From assembly GCA_029204225.1 (NCBI GenBank), contig CM055106.1, positions 50,537,325-50,601,324 of the forward strand: a stretch of 64,000 nt of DNA, written 5' to 3'. Shown here one piece after another: positions 55,232 to 64,000 of this stretch. The number at the start of each line of letters is the position of its first letter. Positions within the stretch are counted from its first letter, which is position 1. The notes below the pieces were generated by a model. The model was not told the DNA's origin. It did no database searches and was given only the letters and a program-made list of their open reading frames with translations. Position numbers and translations under genes: made by a program. Origin of the DNA: Diphasiastrum complanatum. Taxonomy: Eukaryota; Streptophyta; Lycopodiopsida; Lycopodiales; Lycopodiaceae.

Positions 55232-56010
55232 CAACCAGTTCAATCAGAATGATTCAACACCTTGTAAGTTTTATTTTGCTTGTTTTATAATTTCCTTGTT
55301 TTTTATTACTTGAGTGATTTTTCTTTTCTTTGAAAAAAAAAAGAAAAAAAGAATGATGAGCAAAAGTAAAAAAAGTCATAAAAAAAAATGAAGAAAAGTA
55401 TTTTCACAAGTTAATTTTTGATGAAATATGACTTAGAAAATCACTTTTGGGGTCATATTTTGTACATACATTCTTAGAAACCTTCGCCGAGATTTTAGAT
55501 CATACATCCACCTCAGCTTTTTCTATATTGAGTTGGTGGGCGAAGGTTCCTTTCCAGAGTTAATACTTGTTTTTTAGTTAGGCGAATGTTCAAAAACTTA
55601 CCATTTTGAGAACCTTCGCCGAGCACTTTACATTCCTTATTAACCTTCACCGACCTGACAGATGGATTCAGAATGTCAAAATTAGGTTCAACAAAGGTTC
55701 AAATCATCAAATTTTGCATTTATTATAGTACTTGGACGAATGATGTCCTTAGGCAAAGGATGAACTTTCGCCAGATCTTGAAAGCCTTTGTCGGATCGGT
55801 TCAGTACCTCAGAAACCTTCGTCGAGATTTTTATACCCTATTTTCATAGTATTGAATCACAAGAAATATTTAGCATGTGCTCGCAGAGCCCAACAGGTAA
55901 TTAACTTCACTTTATTTTCAATTTATAATAGACCATTTTTTCATTTTTGATAGTATACTTATTATCATAAATGTTTTAAAGAGAGAAATTGATGTTGATA
56001 TTCCTAATTT
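55232..56010 (+). repeat. Non-coding stretch with AACCTTCGCCGA repeats
   Basis: This follows the integrase stop and probably covers the element's 3' end. At least five copies of AACCTTCGCCGA or close variants occur at about 55480, 55610, 55641, 55764 and 55810. The complement GGCGAAGGTTC is at about 55540. Irregular spacing argues against a simple satellite. LTR ends were not identified. Confidence 0.55.
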
Positions 56011-56236
56011 TTATGAATGGTTTTTATGCAGTATCTTCTTTGGAGAGATTTAAGAAACACCCCTATCCATGGACATGGATGTGGATCGCAAGGCATTGGG
56101 AGGACATCAAGTGTTGCTGCTTCTTGTGAGCCAACCACTACCTCATCAGCAATGCCACGATATAGTACTCTCATGATCATTCAGCACCTGTTTCTTCACA
56201 TGATGCAAGTCTAGTTATTATATCCACTATTTCTAT

Positions 56237-58250
56237 ATGGCTCTCTTGTACTTCTCTTGCAATGTAAATGGAGCCACCTCACACTTCGTGACATCAAGAC
56301 GAATTATGTCTGATTTCAGAAGTGTTGATCCTTCAAGATTCATAGTTCTTGGAGATGGATCCAAACATCAAGTGAACGGTATTGATTCACTGTGGCTCAA
56401 CACCAATGGCAGAGACAGACGGCTCGAAGATGTTTTGTGCATGCCTACACTGTAGCAAGACTTGCTTTTTGTGGCAAGAATAGCAGATGCAGGGATGCGT
56501 GTGACATTTTCTAACGAATCATGCAACGTGATTGACGCCAGTACCAGTACCCTGATCACTCAAGGTAGAAGAAAGAGTAATCTATATCACCTGAAGGTAC
56601 GCTTGCTTGCAGATCAGGTGCATTAGACTCATGATAATTCGCCAGACACTATGTGGCATAGGAGACTATGCCACATGAACTCAATGGCACTTTATCAAGC
56701 GAGCCATCATGGAGCGATAACAGAGGTCAACATCTCGAATGCAACCAGTTCGACCACCTGTGATGCATGTCTGAAGGATAAGATTCAAGCACTCCTTTTG
56801 TCAAAGACTCCTACAGAACGACCAAGATTCTGGAGCTAGTGCATTTTGACATCTGTGGGCCTTTCAATGTGATCTCAGTAGGAGGCTCAAAATATTATAT
56901 AACCTTCATTGATGATTAGAGTAAATTTGCCAGAGTGTACTTTATTCAGAATAAATCTGAAGCACTTGATAAATTCACATAATATGTGAATTGGGCATAA
57001 AGATGCACAGACAACAAAGTGAAATAGATCAGGACAGATTGAGGTGGCGAATACATCTCGAATCGCTTCACTGACTTCTGCAATGATCGTGGCATCATTC
57101 ACACAAGGACTGCAGCCTACACACCGTAGCACAACGGCGTTGCAGAAAGAAAGAATAGGACCCTGATGGAAGCTGTCAAATGCATGATGGTCTACTCGAA
57201 AGCTCCAAGGGTACTGTGGGCTGAAGTAGTAGCTATAACTGCATACATCTAGAATAGGACAGGGAAGTCTGGTGTCCCTCACATGACACCACACGAGTTA
57301 TGGTGAGGTAAAAACCCAACATGTCTCACATCAGAATCTTTGGTTGTGCAGCTTATGCACACATTCCTGATAAGCTTCGAAAGAAGTTTGATGAGAAAGC
57401 TGAACATGGATTTCTGGTAGGTTATGACAACAATTCATCATACTACAGAGTCTACATGCCAGACACGAACACTGTGAAGATAGTGAGAGATGTCAGATTT
57501 GATGAGAGCAAGACAATGGCCAATGACGATCCTATCAGCTATGAAGTCCTGGAAAGATAGTACTATGACCTGCTGCTAGTGACAGAGGGAGCAGAAGACG
57601 AGCATGAAAACAAAGATTTTTGAGTCGCTTTCCATTCGAGTGACGAATCTGAAGATGAAAGATTCGAGAGGCAGCCCATTGCTACAGTTCCTGTAAACTA
57701 GGATGGTTTCGGACCTAGTAGAGCAGACAATGGCAAAGGCATTGATGTCCCAGGAGGATCTCCTAGAAAGTCAACAAGACCACGAAGAGTGCTAGCAAGA
57801 TACGTGCTAGGCAGCTCCGCTTCTACATCAGAAGAGTTCTGTGGATTCAGTGGTGAACCACAGACTTTTGAGGAGGCGATTGAATTTCCAGAGAAGGACA
57901 AATGGATCCAAGCCATGAACGAAGAGATGGAATCCATGAGGAAGAACTAGGTATGGACATTGTAGCCATTACCACATAAGTGCAAGACTGTCAAATGCAA
58001 ATGGGTTTTCAAGCTCAACTATGGACCGGATGGGAATGTTTTGAAATACAAGGCAAGACTAGTAGCAAAGGGATTTTCTCAGAGATGTGGTATTGACTAC
58101 TCTGAAACCTTCTCTCCTATCGTCAAACATTCGTCCCTATGATTGTTATTTGCATATGCAGCTGCTTATGACCTCGGGATCCACATTGTGGACGAGAAGA
58201 CAACCTTCTTGCATGGTGAGTTAGACGAAGAGTGCAATATCTTCAATTAA
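56237..58250 (+). pseudogene. Ty1/Copia protease, integrase and RT start
   Basis: The protease segment reads NGATSHFVTSRRIMSDF (56266 on), with the DSGA motif changed so that the catalytic Asp is lost. GAG-pre-integrase is TMWHRRLCHMNSMALYQ with CDACLKDK (56649-56800). The integrase core (56840-57310) has HFDICGPFNV and GVAERKNRTLMEAVKCMM. Its C-terminal part (57321-57560) has HIRIFGCAAYAHIPDK and EHGFLVGYDNNSSYYRVY. The RT start (57900-58250) has [30 protein letters not shown] and [20 protein letters not shown]. At least ten stops or frame changes occur. It breaks at about 58250, just before a Gypsy LTR. Confidence 0.9.
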
Positions 58251-58282
58251 CAAGAGATTATGGCTTGTGTTATTGTCGTGAT

Positions 58283-59103
58283 TGTTGGGGGTATTCCCAG
58301 CAAAGTGTAAATAAATAAAATCATCCAATAAAATGTGTTGCGAGGGCATGACATCCTGCGCGCGTAAGCCCATGGCCCAATGAGCACGCAAGCTTAAGTG
58401 TAAATAAAATAAAATTGACTTGGGCCTTGGAATTAAAATAAAACTAGAGGCCCAAAGTCATTTTTAAACTTAGAGATTACTTTTTAGAGTTGGGTCCAAA
58501 TTGGGACTCACATGAATCTTGTGAATTTCAATGTACTTTTTATGGAGCTTTGGATCAAATTGGGTCCAAGATAAATGGATAAGATCAATGTGAATATTAG
58601 CCAATAGGATTGAGGGGCAAGGGCCTTCCCCATTTTATAAAAAGGCACCATTTGTACACTATTTTCATGCTTAATTGAGAGGAGGAGACTCTACTATTTT
58701 GAGAGCTCAAGCATCCTCATTTGCTAATCACTCTTGCTTATGCTATTTTTGTGATTGCTTATTATTTCCATTTCTTCCATGCTTTTTGTTTGTGATTAGT
58801 TAAGGTTCCATAAGCAATGACATTGATCATTTTAGCTAACGTCCATCTCATCTCTCTCTCTCTTTCTCTCTTCTCTTCTCTCTTCCTCTTATTTTCTATC
58901 CTTTCCCTTCACCCAAAATCATGATGAATGTTAGTGTAGAGGAGTAGAGTTAAGAGAGAGTAGTGTTAGTGGTGAATAGAGCTAAGGGAGGAAGTAGAAG
59001 ACTAACTAAAAATAGCATCTATGCATAGTTAGGTACCTATCCAGTGATCTAACCCTTGTTGACAGGCGGGAGGGCTATACTACGCAAGATCTTCGACCCC
59101 ACA
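58283..59103 (+). mobile_element. 5' LTR of a Gypsy deletion derivative
   Basis: An 821-bp LTR from TGTTGGGGGTATTCCC to CGACCCCACA, followed after one base by a tRNA-Asp type PBS. TATAAAAAGG near 58636 is the likely promoter. Its layout (TGTTGG start, TATAAAAAGG, similar A/T-rich start, same PBS) resembles the LTR arms at 25354-26914, but overall identity is low. It inserted into Copia RT sequence; a target duplication was not seen. Confidence 0.85.
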
Positions 59104-59104
59104 G

Positions 59105-59124
59105 TGGCGTCGTTGCTAGGGATA
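59105..59124 (+). other. Primer-binding site, tRNA-Asp type
   Basis: TGGCGTCGTTGCTAGGGA follows the LTR. Compared with the complement of plant tRNA-Asp (TGGCGCCGTTGCCGGGGA) it has mismatches at three positions. The first (C to T at base 6) is shared with the PBSs at 26128 and 36221. Confidence 0.8.
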
Positions 59125-59790
59125 GGTTTCCACTAACTAGTTTAGCTGCATTTTAGCTATTTTTTTGCTTTTTAGAGTAGTTTTAAGTAGATTTTTGGGA
59201 GTTTAGAGTTAGTTTTCTGTTTTTTTTTTTTTTTTTTTTTTTTTTTTGTGTTTGGACTGTTCACAACTAGCGGAGGAGGTGTGAGAGGGTAGAGGAGGCC
59301 CTGAACAGCCTCTAAGGACTTGAAACCCAAACAACTAGCCAAAAAACCCAAAAAAAACACACCAATCTACATTTTGGAGGAAAAAAGAGCCTAAAATCTC
59401 ATGAGATTTTAATATCTCCAAAACTAGTGACAATTAGCCCTTGCATGACTGACAACAGCTCCGGGGTACTGTCCCAGACCTGCATAGAAGCCTGCGAGAG
59501 TTAGTTCCAAGCAGATTGCAAAAACAGAGAAAAATCATAAAAAAAAACTCAAAAAACTCTTAAAAAAATTCAAATCTTCATAAGAACTCTCGCAGACACC
59601 TCTGAAGTTCCATCTCAATGAGACTAGACACTGAGAAGAGTTAGTTTGATGTCTAAGTGCCTGTGCAAGAGTTTCCAGTGTAAAAAAGACGAGAAAGTAC
59701 TAGTGAACCCTTGCAGACACCAAAATTTTTAGTTCTAGTGGGCAGGAACTCTCGCAGAGGATTCTGAAGTTCCATCTCAGTGAGACAAGG
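59125..59790 (+). other. 5' leader of the Gypsy deletion derivative
   Basis: Non-coding, with a run of 27 T at 59221-59247 and repeated AACTCTCGCAGA/GTTCCATCTCA-type blocks at about 59585 and 59747. No gene was recognised. Confidence 0.6.
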
Positions 59791-61450
59791 ACACAGAAGA
59801 GCTTGCAAGAGTGAGTTTGATTTCAGTGAGCAGAAAATTGGCTTTAAGTGCTAAAAAATCACTAAAAAGTGAAGATCCAGCAAATCCTTCCAGTAAGGAC
59901 CATTGGATGAATCTGAGATCGGGACAATTTATTAATAGCACAAAGGATAGCAAATCAAGCACCACACCTTCCCAGATCAGCAGCTGTGCAACAAGAGACA
60001 GAACCGGAACCAGCACCAATGGATCCAATAGGCCAACCCGTACATGTCGCTCCCTTGCAAGCAGTCTGGAGAGCACCTCAGATGGAAATACCAAAATACG
60101 ATGGATCATCGGATCCCATCTGATTCCTCCAGATCTACAAGCAAGCTTGTGAAATCTATGGCAAACAAACACCTGCGAAAAAAGTTGATGTTGTTTCCTA
60201 TGTCTCTATTGGCAGTGGCTCAGGATTGGTTTTTCAACCTGTCAGAGGAAGAAAAATCTATCTGGGAAGCGGTTAAAGCGGCTCTCATGACACGCTTTAA
60301 ACCAAAAAAGTTTCTGGAAGACCCGTTTCTCCTGCTGAGCAAAGTCAAGATGGAAAAACGAGAAAGGGTCAGGGACTATATTGAACGGGTCAAACACCTA
60401 CGATCCGAGTGTAGTGCAATCCTAACTCCCGATCATGCGGTAATCATGTGGTTCCTAGCCGGACTACCACGAAACATCAGAAGAGAATTGAAACGACGGG
60501 AGCAGTACGCTACTCTGCAAGAAGCTATGGAAGATGCCATCAAGGAAGAGGATGAGGGATCTGACGACGAATATCCATCCACCCAAACTCCTACTCTCTC
60601 GTTAGCATCATCATCATCAAATGCATCTGCTCTATCCACAGAACTATTGTTGGAGCAAATGACAAAATTACACAAACAACAGATGGAGCAACTTACGGTG
60701 CAATTTGACCAGAAACTGAAAGCCTTACACGGAGCTATAGCAATAACACCACATCAACCGGAACCAAACCAGCTGTAGTCTCCTTGACCGGAGAATGTAT
60801 GGTGTTCAGTGTGCACGCAAAACCATACAACGAACGAGTGTCCAGTCTTAAAGCAAAATCTGAGACTGATACATAGATTCTGCTATTTGTGCAATGCAAC
60901 ATCGCATGATACGGCATTTTGCCCGTTTAACCCTCGGATTGTTCAATAGAAGAGAAGTCCTTATCAAACTTCTTATCCTTACCATCAAAAGCCACCCAAC
61001 TCGGCACCAAGGTACGGCGCACCGAATCAACAACAGAGTATGGTCTTAATTGCACCACCATGGCCAACCAATCAACAAGTGGCCCATGTAAACCTAACAA
61101 CAGCGGAACCAAAAACTAAAATGCCACCTCAACATGAGCAGCAGCAATGGTACGGACCAGATGAACCATTTATGGATCCTGCCATAAATGAATATGTTGC
61201 GGCCTATGCATCTCAAACTCAACGTCAAGGCGGAAGAAATTACGGCTGCTACAGATGCGCGAAGGACACAGAATTGCGAAATATCCCCACAAGGGACAAT
61301 ATACATCCTTCTGTCGAGAATGTGGTTATGGACACTGTTTCAAGAATTGTCCATTTAAACCTGGAACCAGTGCACCTCTCGACTTCATTGCGATACAACA
61401 ACCAACAGTTCCAGCGGGGATGCCATCACAAGGATGACAATTCCACGCTC
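59791..61450 (+). pseudogene. Ty3/Gypsy gag with three zinc knuckles
   Basis: The capsid is mainly open at 60200-60778 and reads DWFFNLSEEEKSIWEAVKAA, FKPKKFLEDPFLLLSKVKM, RVRDYIERVKHLRSEC and WFLAGLPRNIRRELKRREQ. The earlier IPKYDGSSDP part is in another frame near 60090-60115. A Ser-rich linker and coiled tail follow. The nucleocapsid has CYLCNATSHDTAFC (about 60879-60920), CYRCAREGHRIAKY with the last Cys changed to Tyr (about 61249-61290), and CRECGYGHCFKNC (about 61310-61350). It is related to the intact gag at 34792-35355. Three knuckles is more than the usual one or two. Confidence 0.88.
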
Positions 61451-61599
61451 CTGTGTTAGCTGTTATGCGAACACAGAAGAGGAAGGAAGTGACTCCCTCA
61501 CCACCGCCATCGGTCACTGACAACCAACCCTCAACTTCAGCACCAACGACTTATATCCTATCATGCACAATAAGTTCGTAAACAACGACAGAAGACTTG

Positions 61600-61800
61600 G
61601 CATGATCATCATGTCAGGACTAAGGATATTCGTGATGGTGATAAAGGTTTACTTTACACATCTTCCAAGGTCCATCTAGGGAAATTAAAATTTCGTAGCC
61701 AAGGTCCTTACGTTGTCAAGAAATTTTTTACAAATGGTGCAGTGCAATTAGAAACCCTAGAAGGCATACCACATTAGTCAATGGTAGCTGACTTTGAAGG
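61600..61800 (+). pseudogene. Gypsy integrase C-terminal end joined after gag
   Basis: Right after the gag region the sequence reads KGLLYTSSKVHLGKLKFRSQ then GPYVVKKFFTNGAVQLE, the GPY/F end of a Gypsy integrase. The protease, RT, RNase H and integrase core between them are missing, so an internal deletion of about 3 kb is inferred. There is no chromodomain. Confidence 0.8.
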
Positions 61801-62399
61801 TACTACGAGGATAATTTTTTGGTAAGCCCTGTGTAAAATATCCTTCTGAGTTATTTTCTCTTCTACTTTTTTGTTTTTTTTCCTTCTATGTGTATTTCTT
61901 TCCAAGTTTTTTGAAAAACCATTGATTTTACACTTATTCAAAAATCAAAAATATTTTCAAGTTATTTGCATCCAATAGTCAATAGATTCTCAATTGCATC
62001 CGACGATTGCATCCATCAAGATGCATTTGAAGATTGCATCCGACGATTTCCGTCTGCCATCCCCCAATTTTTTTCTTGATACATTTGCATCCGATGAAAA
62101 TTGCGTCCGACGCTGACCTAGATTTTTTTTATCATAAATATGTCGGATGGTCAATTCATTTTTACTTCACACAATTTTCGGACAAGTTCATGTCTGTTTG
62201 ACAAATTTCTGACGATCTTCCAATTTTTTGTCTGATTCAACCATTGGCTGTTGCATTCTGACCACTCTCAATCACTTGATCATTTGATCCATCCTCCATC
62301 ACTTCCACACACGCATTTATCTACATACTCAAAAACCCTACTCCATTTCCAACTTCTAAAAAAACTTTCATTTTTTCACAACTTTCCGCTTGTCTATTT
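61801..62399 (+). other. 3' non-coding part with GCATCCGACG motifs
   Basis: After the integrase end come T-rich sequence and five or so copies of TTGCATCCGACGATT or shorter forms (61970-62110). The region could be the start of a 3' LTR, but it does not match the 58283 LTR, so the LTR was replaced or this belongs to another element. Confidence 0.45.
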
Positions 62400-63235
62400 T
62401 TTCATTTCTACCCAAGTTTTTTCTAGATGCCCAAGTTTTTAAGCTTTCGAGTTCTTTCATATTTTTTAACGTTTTTGAATTTTTTAGATTATTTTTCGAT
62501 TTCATTTTTTCAAAATTTTATTTTTTCGAATTTTCATTTTTCGAGTTCTCATTGTTCGAGTTTTATTTTTCGAGTTTTATTTTTCGATTTTTTTCGATGT
62601 TTTCAATTTTTTTAAGTGTTTCGATTTTTCCAATTTTCGATATTCTTATGGGTTTTTCGATACTTGACATTTTTCAGTCCCTTAATTTTTTTTCATACTC
62701 AAGATTTCTCGATACGAGACATTGGAATTTTTCGATATTATATCGACTCGAATAATCCGAGATTTTTCGACATCTACAATCAGATTTTTTTTTGATACTA
62801 TATCGACTCGATTTTTTCGAGTTTTTTCGAGTCACTGTAAACTTTTTCGATACTTTTAGATTTTTCGATTCTAAATTTTTCGAGCCCATATTTTTTTGAG
62901 CCCTGATTTTTTGACTTTTTCTGTTCTTATTCTTCGAGTTTTATTTTTCAAATTCTATTTTTTTGAGTTTCGTTTTTCTGAGTTTATTTTTCGATATTAT
63001 TTTTTCGAGTTTTATTTTTTCGAATTCTCTTTTTTCGAGTTTATTTTTTCGAGTTTTATTTTTCAGGTTTATTTTTCAAATTTGATTTTTTGAGTTTATT
63101 GTTCGATCTTCATTTTGCGATCTTAATTTATTCAATCCCTAGTTTTTTGATGCATTAAATTTTTGATCCAATTTGTTTTCGAGTTCCCATTTTCGAGTTC
63201 TTATTTTTTGATATTGTCTACTTTTTTCATATGCT
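62400..63235 (+). repeat. TTTTTCGAG(TTTTATT) low-complexity repeat tract
   Basis: About 830 bp in which short units built on TTTTTCGA(G/A)TTTT recur several dozen times at irregular 12-25 bp spacing. The plus strand is strongly T-rich with TCGA as the main G/C-containing word. Frames across it (62390-62755, 62896-63093) are Phe/Ser-rich artefacts. The tract ends about 30 bp before Gypsy RT sequence. Confidence 0.85.
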
Positions 63236-63259
63236 TGGAAATAGTCCAATAGAATTTAG

Positions 63260-64000
63260 AGGTGAGGTCGGGATTCCATCAGATATGCATTAGGGCAGAA
63301 GATATACCAAAAACGGATTTTTGAACTCGCTTTGCACACTACAAATTTTTGGTGTTGCCTTTTGGTCTAACCAATGCACCGGCAACTTTCCAATAGATGA
63401 TGAACGATTTGTTCATGCCATATTTGGGAAGATTCGTAGTGGTATTCTTAGATGATATCCTAGTATTCAGTAAGACTTTGGCAGAACATAAAGAGCATCT
63501 TAGGATTGTCTGGGACATCCTAAGAAGGGAAAAACTCTTTGCCAAAGAGTCTATGTGTGACTTTTTTTGTGATGGAATTGTCCTACTTGGGGCATAAGAT
63601 TTCCGAACGGGAAGTGGAGATTGAGACCGATCGTATCAAGAGGGTTATTGATTGGCCTATTTTCACCACAGTTCAGGAAATCAAGTCTTTCTTGGGGTTT
63701 GTAGGATTTTTTCGTCAGCTACTCGATTGACATTTTCCCTTACCCAGGCCTTGAAAGGCTATAAGCCGAAGGGCTAAGAGTCCACTAGTGGTGTGGACGG
63801 AGGATATAAATAATTGTTTTGAGTTGCTTAAGAAAAGTGTCACTTCGATACCAATACTAATCATTGGCGATCCTAATAAGACTTTTGTGGTTAGGACCGA
63901 TGCTAGTGATTATGCTATTGGAGCTATTTTGATGCAGGATGGACATCCTATGGCTTATGAAAGCAAGAAACTCAATCCTGTTCAGTCTAGGTATTACCTA
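63260..64000 (+). pseudogene. Ty3/Gypsy reverse transcriptase and RNase H (runs off window)
   Basis: The RT part reads FLVLPFGLTNAPATFQ and the catalytic VVVFLDDILVFSKTLAEHK (63436-63495). A frame change near 63590 is followed by LGHKISEREVEIETDRIKRV and EIKSFLGFVGFFRQLL. RNase H starts near 63800 with FVVRTDASDYAIGAILMQDG and PMAYESKKLN. A stop follows FRQLLD at 63728. The copy lacks its gag and N-terminal RT, which the repeat tract replaces. Confidence 0.92.

Noticed and set aside
59221-59247. Poly-T as the poly-A tail of a minus-strand retroposed gene
   Set aside because: No coding sequence or target duplication adjoins it; it lies in the leader of a Gypsy element and fits simple slippage.
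62390-63093. Phe/Ser-rich ORFs resembling membrane proteins
   Set aside because: They come from the TTTTTCGAG repeat tract; composition alone explains the hydrophobic pattern.
62400-63235. Possible CRISPR-like repeat array
   Set aside because: Units are 9-17 bp, irregular, without unique spacers, and the genome is a plant's.

Overview
This window reads as nuclear DNA from a vascular land plant with a large, transposon-rich genome. The signs are plant-type Ty3/Gypsy chromoviruses and Ty1/Copia elements, PBSs matching plant initiator-Met and Asp tRNAs, and one leucine-rich-repeat extensin (LRX) gene with a TATA box. The sequence does not fix the lineage; a gymnosperm or fern would fit, but that is inference. 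I see no bacterial-style operons, CRISPR arrays or rRNA genes. Nearly everything is decayed LTR retrotransposon, much of it nested, plus several foldback/MITE-like DNA elements and simple repeats.

Layout. 1-4970: 3' part of a Gypsy chromovirus (gag, protease, RT, RNase H, integrase, chromodomain, LTR) whose integrase is split by an antisense fragment encoding a zinc knuckle. 5620-7010: GGTACC-rich foldback element. 7-9.5 kb: nothing recognisable. 9.64-10.87 kb: chromovirus tail plus LTR. 11.9-12.6 kb: tandem duplication. 13.9-14.9 kb: a MITE with an 8-bp target duplication and a foldback with a perfect 54-bp stem. 16.36-17.73 kb: direct repeats around an unidentified decayed ORF. 18.3-20.4 kb: Copia pol and LTR. 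20.8-31 kb: a nested Copia cluster. Within it a minus-strand Copia (LTR 30235-30826, gag) was split by a plus-strand Copia (23591-28996), whose RT gene was in turn split by a 1,561-bp LTR-PBS-inverted-LTR palindrome (25354-26914). 31.2-40.1 kb: further Gypsy and Copia relics and LTRs on both strands.

40981-42960 (minus) is the only convincing host gene: an intact 659-residue LRX-type cell-wall protein with its own TATA box. 44-46 kb: Copia relics. 47.9-53.6 kb: a peculiar region where three copies of a repeat carry a tRNA-Asp-like segment and bracket a broken minus-strand ORF of unknown function. 53.7-58.25 kb: Gypsy integrase, then Copia protease/integrase/RT. 58283-61790: a deletion-derivative Gypsy (LTR, tRNA-Asp-type PBS, gag with three zinc knuckles, then only the integrase tail). 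62.4-63.2 kb: a TTTTTCGAG-rich repeat tract. 63.26-64.0 kb: another Gypsy RT/RNase H running off the end.

The genes do not form a pathway. The window is a record of successive insertions around one cell-wall gene. The most unusual structures are the inverted-LTR palindrome with its own 5-bp target duplication, and the tRNA-Asp-bearing repeats around the unknown ORF.
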